64,000 nucleotides of DNA from Panopea generosa (taxonomy: Eukaryota; Mollusca; Bivalvia; Adapedonta; Hiatellidae): the NCBI GenBank assembly GCA_029582155.1, contig CM055909.1:18028301-18092300 (forward strand). The letters are read 5' to 3'. The position numbers were made by a program, and so were the translations under genes. Each line of letters opens with the position of its first letter. The first letter of the stretch is position 1. This document shows positions 23,906 through 35,262 of the stretch, piece after piece. Under the pieces are notes generated by a model, which saw only the letters and a list, made by a program, of their open reading frames with translations, was not told the origin of the DNA and did no database searches.

Positions 23906-23998
23906 TCAATGACACCACGCATAGCCGTGACGGAGGTTGAACCCACGACCCTCCGATCATGTATTCGGTGTTCTACCACTGGACCACGCGCTCAGCAA
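23775..23998 (-). mobile_element. tRNA-derived SINE, family D
   Basis: On the minus strand: head with A box (GTGGTCCAGTGGTAGAAC) and B box (GGGTTCAACC), then a body with GTGTCATTGAGTAAAACAC, CATATGCTTAGTACTAG and TTGTAAGAATTTCATC, and an A/T-rich tail (AAATAAATATGTTTAAAC). Other copies: 25715-25858 (truncated), 27985-28211 and 52352-52540, all on the minus strand. Confidence 0.85.
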
Positions 23999-24283
23999 AA
24001 CGACAAATATCTTAGATATTGAAGATAAGTGTTTGATAATTCAGTGCGGCAACGCTTAGATACTGGCTAAAGCAATATCACTGAAATAAATGTTAAAAGT
24101 GAGGCTAAACAATCATACAATGCCATAAACATTTCTTTATTATTTATTCGAATTTTCACAACTTGTATAAAACATTTCACTATACATCTTTCTGTGAAGA
24201 GTAATCCTGTTTACATTATAGGTGTACAGGCGAGTCAGCCTAGTCAGTAATGAAGCGTAATTCGAAGTAAAAGTGAATCATAA

Positions 24284-24840
24284 TAGTCTGTAGAACGGAC
24301 CTAGCTCTCCCGATTCGAATATCGGGGTGGCATTCACCAAACATTGTTAAGAATATTCTTAGACTTGAACTCAAGAATGAATTTTGAAAAACACACTTAG
24401 AGACCATAGCTTGATTTCAATCTTTACAGTCATGTAAAGACACCTGATATTTAGTCAAATAAATTCTCACAGTTATTCTATCTGTCATGGTAAACTAGAT
24501 ATCTAAGGTTGAAATTTGGATTTTCTCATTTGAATATATCATAGAGTGAACACTAGAATGTATAGTAAACGAGCGAAATTTACGTGCGAAATTTTAATGC
24601 ATATTTGCACTTTTACGATTTTCATTTCCATAAGTGGAATTATAATTCATTGTAGTTTATCAAAGAACCTAATCTCGCCAGAATCATGTCTATTAACACC
24701 CAATGAAAAAGCATGAATGTCTATGCCTGTCCCACAATTCGTAGCAATTGAACGCTTACTAAACCGAGACGTCATTCAAACTTTAAAATGAAACAACTGA
24801 CCAAAGTGCTCAAATGTGGCTTTTCCATGTATGTATATTC
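24284..24840. mobile_element. Degraded foldback element with a MITE inserted
   Basis: The left tip (AGTCTGTAGAACGGACC, 24288-24304) matches the end of the foldback element at 11566, and the right part (24700-24840: CCTGTCCCACAATTCGTAGC, GACGTCATTC) matches its opposite arm. Between them lies a MITE-type sequence from 24329 (CATTCACCAAACATTG, TTCTTAGACTTGAACTCAAG) in the opposite orientation to the copy at 26581-26825. Confidence 0.55.
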
Positions 24841-25217
24841 ATATTTCTTTCAATTGCAGTTCACATTACATTAACCCAAGTCAGACACGAAATGTTCAAA
24901 TACACTGCCATTTAAGCGTCCGAAAAAAGCAACGAGGATTGATAACTCATTTTAAAACAAAATTAAAAACTTACATTTACACGCAAGTCCGACAGTATTT
25001 CTTCGTTTGTGATATCTGCATCTGTTAAATACCCTTCGGGCGTATCAACACTAGTTTCTGATTGTTCTGCGTGTACGTATTTGATAAATTTAATTTGCGT
25101 TTAAAGGCCACATAATGCATCATTTATTACCTATGTTTTGTGAATCGAGATTAAATGTTTACCGGTTCGGTGATATGACAACGTAATTTCACTTTGCACG
25201 CGTAATTGTGGTTATTA
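24841..25217. other. AT-rich spacer
   Basis: No convincing gene. The last about 45 bp (25168-25215, GACAACGTAATTTCACTTTG) form a direct repeat with 25858-25897 that flanks the second segmental duplicate. Confidence 0.5.
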
Positions 25218-25858
25218 TTAACTGTGAAGTGATCAACCTGCAAAATAGTAAACTTTTGTAAAGATATATAATTTAATTTATCTTTGCCATCAGATTATTG
25301 ATTTACATTTATTTCTCTACTTGTGTTTTGTTCAAGGCTGCATTTCTTGAGCCAGCAAAATAAAATAGTATTGAAATATTCACAATGCATTTGAGTGAAT
25401 ATAATAAGATGTTTGCTTCTTTTATCATACTGCAATGACAATCTGGTGATATAGCCTCTTTCTTGCATGCAGGAGATCAGGGTTCGATCCCTTCGCTCTG
25501 TGCTCAACGTTTAAATGATTATTCTAAAATTGGTCGCACCGGCGGCTCGGGTATCATACCATTTGTGTAGCGTTTGATATTTCAGTATGGCAACGTGTAT
25601 TGAGTGTTATTTTTGGAGGCATGTTCGAACGCGGGATCTAACCCGTTGCTTCTATTGTGAGCGTGTAACCCTCTATCCGCCACGCTACCGTTCTGCGCTT
25701 GAAATCATTTCTTAGATATTAGTTTAAACTTATTTTTTTTATTCCGATTTTGATTATGAAGTTCTTACAACTTAGACAAATCACGCTCGAAGTTTTCTTG
25801 GTTAGAACCAGTACAAAGCATATGCGGAAAAGTGTCTTACTCAATGACACCACACATA
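25218..25858. repeat. Segmental duplicate, copy 2
   Basis: Direct copy of 23275-23905 at roughly 85-90 percent identity by eye, carrying the same three tRNA-like modules. The terminal family D SINE is cut short at 25858, exactly where a repeat of the left flank (about 40 bp) begins. Confidence 0.85.
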
Positions 25859-25897
25859 TGATAACGTAATTTCACATTGCGTGCGTCATTGTGGTTA

Positions 25898-26309
25898 ATT
25901 ACATGAAATCAGAATCTTAATATAAAGTTGTTACCGTGCGGATCCTGGATTGAGTTTCAAAAAATAACTTAAAAATCTTCGTTAGCCAATTTGACAATTT
26001 CTTCGTTGTTTGTTAAAATTTTGTTCGACCTTAAAAAAGATTGTATTTCAAGAAAATATATAAGATGCAAGATTTGAGTCAAATCAGTGCTTATCTGGAT
26101 TAATATTAAAATAGTATTAATAATTGTTGGTTTATGTTTACCAATATTTGTGTCGGGGTTTTGTGTGTGTGTTTGTATGTGACATGTTTTCATTTGCGTA
26201 TTGAGAACTGTCTGACGTATTCACAAATCATAATAGCATAATATACATATAAAAATAGCAACATTTTGTTTATAATTTCTAACACTTCTGTCCACGCATC
26301 TTTTACACG
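25898..26309. other. AT-rich spacer
   Basis: No gene or named repeat seen. Confidence 0.5.
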
Positions 26310-26505
26310 TTAAATAGCAATTTTGGGAAAGCCACATTAGAACACGTTGATTGGTCAGTTGCTTCAACTGGTCGTTTGAATGACGTCATAGATTAATAAG
26401 CGTTCCATTGCTATGAATTATGGGACAGGCATAGAATTCCCTGCTTTTTCATTGGTGGTTCGGGAGATATCAGGTTCTTAGATAGACTATGTACGTATAG
26501 CAATC
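26310..26505. mobile_element. Single arm of the foldback family
   Basis: Matches the left arm of the element at 11566-12535: GATTGGTCAGTTGCTTCAAC, GACGTCAT, GCTATGAATTATGGGACAGG, TTTTCATTGGTGGTT. No second arm is found nearby. Confidence 0.6.
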
Positions 26506-26580
26506 TCAGTCAGTAAAATCAGATCAACTTTGAAGATTCTGCAAACTGTGCGTAGAGTATGGAAGCTTAATGTTGATCTG

Positions 26581-26825
26581 GGGTCGTATTCAACAACCGT
26601 TCTTGAGAATATTCTTTGACTTGAGCTTGAAAATCCAAATTTCAACCTAAGTTATCTAGTTTCCCATGAAAGATAGAATAATTTTGAGAGTTTATTTGAC
26701 TATATATTAGGTGTCTTAACATGTTTGCAAATTTTGACCTCAAACAATGGTCTCTTAGTGTGATTTTCAAAATTCATTCTTGAGTTCAAGTCTAAGAATA
26801 TTCTTAAGATTGGTTGGTGAGATTG
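26581..26825. mobile_element. MITE with about 45-bp inverted ends
   Basis: The left end (GGTCGTATTCAACAACCGTTC, then AAGAATATTC-like and GACTTGAGCTT) is mirrored at the right end (TTCAAGTCTAAGAATATTC, then GGTTGGTGAGATTG). No coding content. A second copy in opposite orientation begins at 24329. Confidence 0.7.
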
Positions 26826-27237
26826 TACGTATATCCTCATTATAGTTTGCTCTCCGGAACTTATTAAGCATACGTAAACGGTCGGTATATTTACGAGGCT
26901 AATAGGTTGATTCAAGATAATGTGGACACTGAAAACATTATTGATGTATTTCTAACCCAAACAATTAAAGATCTTTGATAGAGCTCAATGGATCTGGATA
27001 AATTATCCTTTAATCACTTTGAATCTGGTGAAATATTCACAAACTTGATTTTTATGCCGCTATAGAAATCCTCAAAATCCGCTATACAAACTAACGGCTT
27101 TATATAAAAAAAAAGTTCGTTATATCGAGATATATAAAGATATATAATGGTGTCGAGTGGCGCAGATATAGAGATAGGTTTATGGTTAGGGTCATATAAA
27201 CGAGTATTCTGAAGCTATGACCTTCGCTATACGACAT

Positions 27238-27261
27238 AATAATAATAATAATAATAATAAA
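27238..27261. repeat. (AAT)n microsatellite
   Basis: About eight AAT units. Confidence 0.95.
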
Positions 27262-27349
27262 ATGAAATATAAACGGTATATTGCTTCCTATCCATAATAA
27301 TATACAGCTTGAAATCATATTAAACCAACACTGACGACACGCAATTAAT

Positions 27350-28560
27350 TTGCTAGAAACAAAAAGTTATTGCTGTTCATATTTCAACAATTAGGAATGA
27401 ATGCTACAAAAAATAAAGATAAAACTCAAGGCCTCTTTATAGGTAGATTTGAAGATAAAACATCTACTCTTAAACCAATCAAATGGACTTAATCTAACGT
27501 GGAAACGCTAGGTGTGTCCCAAAGATACGACATTAATAATGATGCAATATGGCTCAATAAGATCAATAAAATAAAAACGTGTTTACACGATTGGAAGTCA
27601 CGATATCTTACGTAATTAATGGAAAATTATTATTTTAAAAATATTTGTGTTATCTAAAATAAATTTTGAATTCGAAATGTGAGGAATTCCATATAAATAT
27701 GCATTTACTTACAATTTTCATCCTTTAGTTTCGGAGGCAAATATGTCAAAACACTAAATATATCGGTCGTGATTTGATTGATGTTGATACTGTTAGACGA
27801 AGTGTGCAAATAAAGACCATTTATAAGATTCTAAATACGAACCGTGACCACTGGAATGATGTCAGGAAGTATAGCCCAGAATCTACAGGCATTCAGTTTG
27901 CACAGGTCTACTTCTTATGTCGTTGCTCTTGTATTGGAGGTAGTCGATACCCAAACCAAAATCAAGTATCTGACTTTTGCAAACATGTAAAAATTTAGTT
28001 TAAACTTATTTATTTATTTTACTTTGATTGTGAAACATTTCTTACAACTTAGGCAAATCTCGCTCGAAGTATTCTTGAGTAAAATCAGTTATAAGCATAT
28101 GCGGAAAAAGGTGTCTTGCTCAAGGACACCACACATAGCCGTGACGGATGGTCGAATCCACGACCCTCCGATGAAGGATTCGATGCTCTACCACTGGACC
28201 ACGAGTTCAACTCATTAAAAACATTGACAAGGTCCGCAAAACATGAACGCAAAAACGTCTATGTCTGAAAACACGCTCATTGACAAGCTACGGTTGCCTT
28301 AAACTGGATAACCGAATGATTCAAACAAAGCAAAAAGTTCTGGTGGAAAGTTATACATAATTCAATTTTCTCGGAACATAGCCTTCAAAATAATACAAGT
28401 ATCCCCTGGGGTACGCAATACCGGTATGTGTACAAATGAAATAGAAACTGTAATCCATCTTTTCTTTAGATGCGATAATATAAAACCCGTTACAGATTAT
28501 CTGGAAAAAAAATAATTAATGATAATGAAATTATAACAGAAACATTCGATATTGAACCGC
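27350..28560 (+). pseudogene. Non-LTR retrotransposon (LINE) ORF2 C-terminal remnant, split by a SINE
   Basis: Plus-strand frames show the region after the reverse transcriptase palm: GMNATKNKDKTQGLFIG, IKWT, then NVETLGVSQRYDINNDAIW and CLHDWKSRYLT, then IKTIYKILNTNRDHWNDVRK. To the right of a SINE at 27985-28211 follows FWWKVIHNSIFSRNIAFKI and CTNEIETVIHLFFRCDNIK, the Cys/His finger (zf-RVT type) typical of L1/Tx1-like and related clades. In-frame stops (for example TAA at 27490-27492) and frame changes show it is dead. Upstream RT motifs and the endonuclease are absent, as in a 5'-truncated copy. Clade is not certain. Confidence 0.72.
27985..28211 (-). mobile_element. tRNA-derived SINE, family D, inserted in the LINE remnant
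   Basis: Minus-strand head (GTGGTCCAGTGGTAGAGC, B box GGATTCGACC) and family body (GTGTCCTTGAGCAAGACACC, CATATGCTTATAACTG) with an A/T-rich tail toward the left. LINE protein similarity continues on both sides. Confidence 0.85.
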
Positions 28561-28869
28561 GTAATTTGAATTTCGAAACGATAACACGTAATACGTAAGC
28601 ACGAGGATAACGCACTGTATAGCCAACATAGACTGTGTAACAGGTGTTCAATTATAATGAAAAATATGTATGTACATGAATCTAATATACATTCATGTGG
28701 TAGCGTTAACTGCTTTTCATGTAGCTTTCATCATCATATATCAATGTGTGTTAATGTATTTCAAATTAAAACAGTGTCATTTAATGTAGTTCAAATTTGA
28801 AATACGAATACATTATACAAGTATATGTCACTGTGTGTACGTAACATACTAGGAGAGAAATGTATGTAA

Positions 28870-29010
28870 GTGGTTCGGTTAGCTTAGTCGGTAGAATATT
28901 CGCCCTGTAAGCGAAGGGTCCCGGGTTCGAGTCTCGCTCGGACTGGTTCCGTATTTTTCTCGTCCTGTTACACTGGAGGTCAGTGTGGGGCTGTAATTAA
29001 TATATATATT
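28870..29010 (+). mobile_element. tRNA-derived SINE, family B
   Basis: tRNA-like head: A-box region TAGCTTAGTCGG, a clean 5-bp anticodon stem (TTCGC/GCGAA) around CCTGTAA, and B box GGTTCGAGTCT. The base before the would-be anticodon is C rather than the invariant U33, and a non-tRNA body follows (ACACTGGAGGTCAGTGTGG), so this is a SINE and not a tRNA gene. Only copy noticed. Confidence 0.6.
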
Positions 29011-29085
29011 CCGAGAAACATTCACATGAGACCATATCGCTGCTTATGTCTACTGGCTTGCTTGCGGGATTCACGGCAGACAACC

Positions 29086-29930
29086 TTATACGCGAAATAA
29101 ATCTTTAATCTTTATTCCAGACACATAGTTGGATCGGTTTTTCTTCGCAGAAGATGCGTCTGGTTCAATCCCCAAAGGTGCATTAATTACCTGGCGTGAG
29201 TGTCTCCCTATTATAAAAAAATGCGGAGAGATCCCGGTGCTGTCATGCCTTGTATAGTTGTACGCATGTACTAATGCTGGGACATGGGCTTCCCAGTTGG
29301 TTTTCTGATCGTCCTCTAAAGTGCCAAGTATATTCAATAAAGTTTGATTGAAACGTTCTGGCATACCGTTGCCATGGGGGTGATACGGCTTAGTTCGGGA
29401 CTTTTCTATACCGGCGATTTTACAGAGTTATTTAATAACAGACCCGTCAAAATTGCGTCGCTGGTCGCTGTGTAGACGATTAGGAAATCATTAATGACAT
29501 ATAAACTGCTCAAAAAGGATCTTTGCGGTTGTGTGTGCCGTCTGTTTGCGTGTTGAAATAACATGAGCAAATCGTGTGAAGTGGTCAGTTATAATTTATA
29601 ACCACCAAATGACATTTCGAGGGAAAGCAAATCCATGAAAACGATTTCCACGGGATATGTCGATTCAGTTGGTACAAGCCGCGCTGCATATCTCTCGGGT
29701 GTCTTTCTTCGGATACATCTGGAACAGTCACGCACTTTTCTATTCAATAAAGCGATCCATCCCAGGCCGGTAAAATCGTGACTTCAATAAAGAAGTAGTT
29801 CCCTGGTGACCAGCTTCGTCGTGGAGCCCAATAAAAGCAATTGAACAACAGCTTGTCCATTGACATTAGCATTTCTGTGCATCACACCTTCCTTCAAAAA
29901 AAGATTGTTCCATTCTCTGAGGAACTGGTG
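29086..29930 (-). mobile_element. Fossil Ty3/gypsy fragment (integrase part only)
   Basis: The minus strand shows similarity to gypsy integrase: from right to left a zinc-binding-like region, a core region and the segment after the core. It is broken, with several interruptions. No LTRs, reverse transcriptase or gag were found around it, and it is not the same family as the element at 13.8-17.9 kb as far as I can see. Confidence 0.75.
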
Positions 29931-29959
29931 CACCGACTGGTCATTTTGTATCCAGAGAA

Positions 29960-30108
29960 CTTATATGAACCTCTCTCGAGTCCGCTTTATGGGTAGAACC
30001 AGTACTGAGTGTTGTTTTATGAAAGGTATCTGGTCGAGCTGAGGATCGAATCCGCAACCACTGACGTGAGTGGCCAGCACTTTATCCATTAGACTACCGT
30101 CCCCAAGT
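29960..30108 (-). mobile_element. tRNA-derived SINE, family A
   Basis: Reverse complement carries the head (TAGTCTAATGGATAAAG, B box GGATTCGATCC) and body (AAACAACACTCAGTACTGG). Joined to the dispersed repeat on its right exactly as at 18102. Confidence 0.8.
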
Positions 30109-30400
30109 AGAAAGAATGTAAACTAGTGAAAGTTGCAACACTAAATGTGATGACAAATGAACCCAGTTTCGATGTTGGTTTAGTCTGTGATGTACTCACA
30201 TCAAATGATCTAAAGTTCTTCAATTACTCAAGTGACCAAAACCATGTACATGATTACGAAAATAGTATAGGAAAGAAACCCAGCAGCTTTTGTCATTCAT
30301 ACAACCGGTTATTATATCCAGATCAGGTTAAAGTTCTCCGTTCGACAAATATTTCTGTATTAAATTTGTCTTTGGAGATACCTTGTAATGTGTGTTCAAC
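30109..30400 (+). repeat. Uninterrupted copy of the dispersed repeat (empty site of the gypsy insertion)
   Basis: The reverse complement matches both flanks of the gypsy element at 13.8-17.9 kb, with a single TTTTC (GAAAA here, near 30258) where the other copy has the 4.1-kb insertion between two TTTTC copies. It contains an open frame from 30126 to 30452 (108 codons), partly preserved in the other copy, but without recognisable domains. Confidence 0.8.
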
Positions 30401-30452
30401 TTGTTATTCGTGTTTGAGAAAAGGTCTCACAACACAATCCTTGAAGTGGTGA

Positions 30453-33400
30453 TTTTTTCTTTTTTTTTTTTGCTCCGGTAAATCGATAGAACTTGCTTAT
30501 CTTTCGATTTTGTATTTTTGGGGTTTCTACATCTCATTTATTTTATCTAAAGAAGATACAAAAAGGAAGATTCACTCTGAGGCCCGACTTGAGTTGTGAG
30601 TAATAAAGTTTAAGAGTATTATAGTTAGACAAGATAACTATATGAATGACATGAATACTGTAATCATGGAATGAATGATGAAAAATAAATGATGATATAT
30701 TATAAATAATTAAGAGAAACAAATACACGATATTTATTTGGAAGACAACACGGACATATTGCATTAAACGTATACAACATTAAACAAACATATAAACTGT
30801 TTAGCATGTTGAGCTGACCCTGCGACATATATATATTATAAATCAACTGCAACATAAATTAATTTATACGATTGTAGATATATGTATGTGCGTACAATGT
30901 ATTTCACGCTTAGTGGATAAGCAGGATTATACAATTATGATATACCTATAACATCCTATGTTGTCGTTTCGACAAAGAAGATGAATGAGTAACCGGTGTT
31001 ATACATCATTTTATAGCATATACTCTTATGCCATAGTACCACCATTGGAAGCAGGAAATGATTCCGCGGGGTCGTCGCATAATGGCGGTTATAAGTAATC
31101 CTTGTTTCTTCTTCATTAAAAATGCAGTTTCTTTATTTCAATGCTTATTATTTATTTGAATGGCATTATTGATGTATTTTGAACATTTTGAAAACATTGT
31201 CATGGTTTGAATTGTGAATTCAGGGGCGGGGAATGATGCTCGGAAATTTGGGTATGAATGCATGATTTCGGAAGTCTATTTTTACTTTGTCAACAGTGTA
31301 CACAGTGAACAGAAAATAAATCTCTTATATAACACATGACCCCTACTTTTCTCATCATACGTTTGTAGTGCAGAGGTTGACAAACATTAAAATGTAAGAT
31401 TTCGTTTGGGTGAAAGAAGTTTTTATCAATAAATGAAAGAATGAATCAATGACGATTAATTCACTAAATGAATGAATGCACAGGTGAACGAAGGAAGAAA
31501 CGAACACACAAAGGAACGAAAACAAAATGAATATAGACTTAATTATTTAAATGAATAATGCATGAATTCTGTGTTTCTATCCACTTTACAAATAATATTA
31601 ACAAAAAAATTAATGAAATCACAAATGCATTTAACAACTAATTTCCCAGTGTAGTAAAAACTAAAATAACGAATGCAATAAACGAAATATTTACGATCTC
31701 GGCAAACATGAATTTAAAAAAAAATCAAACCTCGAACTCTCACACTAACAAACATAAACCCTTGTACGAGCCGCAATGAAGAAGTGCACGGGTTATTTAC
31801 AATTCTCCACGCAGAAAGTACATGTTGTACAAGAGTAGTCCAAATAAATCCAACCTTAATACTGCCAGTAGACAATATAAACTAGTTTGAATAGTCTGCT
31901 CTCTAACACATTTGACATATTTCATTCATATCTGTCATTGACTTCGGACAACTTTTGGCTTCACGTGACTTTCTAGGCACACGGTCTCTGCCATTTTGGT
32001 AGCAGATAAAAAATAATGCTCTTCCCGTATCCAGCAGGAAAACTGAAAATTAAATATCCCTTTCTGCTCGCCAAATATAACAGGGCATCACGCTGTTTAT
32101 CCCCTAAAACAATGTTTTTATCATAACATCGATTGTCGAACGATCGTTTTAATATTTATATTTGCGTATTAATCGGGAAATCGCTGTGTAAAAAGCACAC
32201 ACACAAGAAAATAGTTCATTTGTTTCTAGTTGTTATTGTCTGTCTTTAACAATATGCTTACAACTGCATAAACTGTAATAATTAAGTTTCGTAAAAAAAT
32301 CTTGATATTTAGCCTGTTGCAGTGTAACGAACGACAACTCTGCAAAGGGACGATTGTAAATAGACATATAAATAAATATAATTATCAACACGAGACCGAA
32401 TTACAAAGAAATAGCCCGAAGAACTACTGGCATGTTTTAAAACGTATCAAACAAAAAAAATGAAAACAAAACCCCGAATTTTTGAAGACCTATATGTATA
32501 TTTTAAAAACATAAACACAGCAAATGATCAAGTTCTGCAACATATAATGACGATATATGTAGACAAAATAGTAAAACAAACGCTGACATACTTTTTTGAG
32601 CATGAGCGACCCAACCCTATATAAGGAACTGGAACTGTACAAACCGGTACTGATATTAAAACCTAGTCATGTTCCGACCACTTTCCGGCTAAAAAGAAAA
32701 TTCAAATGCGGTGTGTGTGTAATAATTTATTGTGACGTTTTAATGCACTAACTGAGATCATTATGAATTGTTCTTTTCATATTTAATCAGGAAAAAAATG
32801 ATAATGCCTTCAATCAAGGAATTTTCTGAAATTCCTTGCTTAAATGAGGTCTTGAAACTTATATTTTTTGACAATTTATCGCCGTTTCTGACAGATTCCT
32901 ACCGAGTTAATGTAAATAATTTTCAAATAACGATGTATTTTCTCAATAAGTATAATATTCTGAACCCATAACAATGAAAACAGTTACACAATTAAACAGT
33001 ACAGTTGTTTAATTTTAAACATGGATACGATTTATTTAAAAATATATTATTATTACTGTAGTAAATTATATAGAACAAAGCAGTAAGTACGTTAGACAAT
33101 ATATAAGGTAAGTTTTTTTTTTTAATATGCAAATGGCAATACATATTGATTGAGATCAGTCCATTTAAACATCAAAGCTACTATCAGACACACCTTAAGC
33201 CGGGAATTCGCTGTGTCAGCCGGAACCTTGTCGGGATTTGGTATCACCCGTGTATTTAGTACCCAGTACAAGGAGCCAAACTTACACATTCATTCACTTT
33301 AATTGCCACATCGTTTATAAGACTTAACCATTGGATGCTTTTTTAAAGCAGTCAACTTGTTTATACAAGGCTGGAAATCTCAGTAATTAATAATAGGATG

Positions 33401-34117
33401 GTTCGTGGCACGCAATACAAAGAAAATCTATTCGAGCTTCAGCCATATTGTACTCACTGTTATTTCGCCCCATTGGTGCAAAAAGGTACCAAGTGCCTTC
33501 TTATTTCATATACACTTTGTGCCTTATTGCACCAATTGGATTTTATTTTGTTTTTAGGTCTCACTTACCAGTTATCTCCCCTTAGTGACGAAAGTTTATT
33601 GCGCCCAAGAACAAGTAATTAGAGCTGTGTAAATCGTTTGGTCATTATATTTGTTGAAAATGATTTAAACTGCCATATTTCTTCGTACATATGAGAATAT
33701 TTGAACATTTTCGTGATGGATGACATTGGATGAAGATATAATAGTTTAAAGATGCGTAGCGATACAATTCAACAAATGAGCAGAATTGTCAAAAATGAAC
33801 GGGTGTCCTTAAACCATCGAAATTGTGAAAAAAACATCTAGTCAACCCCAAGTTTTTTTCTTGCATATTTGGACTAACAGAGGACTATCTATGGAAAGAA
33901 GATACTTTTAGAACCATTGGCAATGTATTTAGTGTTCCAAAAGTGCATGCCTCTATATGTAGAACAGTACAAAATTTATTGGTGTGTGAAACGTTTTAGC
34001 GTTTATTGGCATATGTGTATAATTATTCTTGTTGTCATATATTGCTCCTGTTTCATCTATCTATATTAAATATGTCCCTTTTTTTGCCACACAAACATAT
34101 ATTTTCGTTAAAGCAAC
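30453..34117. other. Long AT-rich intergenic stretch
   Basis: Apart from short A/T runs and a weak inverted repeat near 33469-33540 (CCATTGGTGCAA... / ...TTGCACCAATTGG), I see no gene, RNA or named element in about 3.6 kb. Confidence 0.5.
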
Positions 34118-34140
34118 CCCCCCCCCCCCCCCCCCCCCCT
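34118..34140. repeat. Poly-C tract
   Basis: About 21 C in a row immediately left of the inverted repeat at 34141. Confidence 0.95.
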
Positions 34141-34386
34141 CATGAATAACCAAGACATAAAGGTACAGGCCAGACTACGGCGAGTGCGCCTAGCTACAAT
34201 GCAAATCATAGATACAATATCAAGGCCTCTGTCCAGATGTGTTGTATGTAATTCCATAGTATAAAAGTCATGGTCGACACCAAATTTATTTGGTTTGGCA
34301 GAGGCCTTGATATTGTATCTATGGTTTACATTGTAGCTAGGCACACTCGCCGTATTCAGATCTGTACCTTATGTTTTGGTTATTTA
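34141..34386. mobile_element. Long inverted repeat (hairpin), possible foldback MITE
   Basis: Arms 34141-34229 and 34300-34386 are complementary over almost their full length (AATAACCAAGACATAA, GGCGAGTGCGCCTAGCTAC, AGATACAATATCAAGGCCTC), with a loop of about 70 bp containing AGTCATGGTCGACACC. No coding content; no clear target duplication. Confidence 0.8.
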
Positions 34387-35262
34387 CATATAATTACCTC
34401 CATATATATATATCATGCATTGTGAATGAGCATCTGAAAAGATAAAAAAAATAGTAAATTCCGTTGTTGTGAATTTAATTATCTCCCTTTATGACATTAA
34501 ATATTTATGAATTCACTGTCTCTATATGATCCAATGGGTTTATAAATATGTCCTTTATATAGCATGTGAGTAGCCATGAATCCTTACATATAAGTTTATC
34601 AGTTCATGTATGTAAATTTGTCCACCCTGTCCAGATGTGTTGCATGTCATTCCATAGTATATAAGTCATGGTCGACACCAAATTTATTGGTTTGGCAGAG
34701 GCCTTAATATTGTATCTATGGTTTGCATTGTAGCTAGGCGCACTCGCCGTAGTCTGGTCTGTACCTTATGTCTTGGTTATTCACAAATAATTATCTCCAT
34801 ATATATATATCATGCATTGTGAATGAGCATCTGAAAAGATAAAAAAAATCGTAAATTCCGTTGTTGTGAATTTAATTATCTCCCTTTATGACATTAAATA
34901 TTTATTTATTCACTGTATCTATATGATCAAACGGGTTTATAAATATGTCCTTTATATAGCATGTGAGAAGTCATGAATCCTTAATTGGATCCTATTCATA
35001 TAAGTCTATCAGTTCATGTATGTAAATTTGTCCACCCTGTCCAGATGTGTTGCATGTCATTCCATAGTATATAAGTCATGTTCGACACCAAATTTATTGG
35101 TTTGGCAGAGGCCTTGATAGTGTATCTATGGTTTGCATTGTAGCTAGGCGCACTCGCCGTAGTCTGGTCTGTACCTTATGTCTTGGTTATTCTGAAATAA
35201 TTATCTCGATATATATATATATAAAATGCATTGTGAATGACCATCTGAAAAGATCCATATAT
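34229..35262. repeat. About 400-bp tandem repeat (about 2.5 copies) built from one arm of the hairpin
   Basis: Units begin with CTGTCCAGATGTGTTG at 34229, 34627 and 35037, so periods are about 398 and 410 bp. Each unit contains the hairpin loop, the right arm (GGCAGAGGCCTT...) and about 240 bp of flank (GAATTTAATTATCTCCCTTT). Only the first unit is preceded by the complementary left arm. Confidence 0.9.

Noticed and set aside
23680-23998. Possible cluster of tRNA genes on the minus strand
   Set aside because: The tRNA-like blocks are heads of SINE-type repeats that recur at 25.7, 28.1 and 52.4 kb with the same non-tRNA bodies.
24816-25028. 70-codon plus-strand ORF
   Set aside because: It begins inside a foldback-arm fragment and shows no recognisable domain or splice context.
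28870-28942. Possible tRNA gene
   Set aside because: Good A and B boxes and anticodon stem, but the base at position 33 is not U, the T stem and acceptor stem are imperfect, and a SINE-like body follows.
30126-30452. 108-codon ORF with a partly similar frame in the second repeat copy
   Set aside because: The similarity follows the repeat at DNA level, amino-acid changes are not fewer than expected, and no domain or leader is visible. Kept only as a repeat.
33469-33540. Short inverted repeat CCATTGGTGCAA / TTGCACCAATTGG
   Set aside because: Only about 20 bp of imperfect pairing and no target duplication; too weak to call an element.
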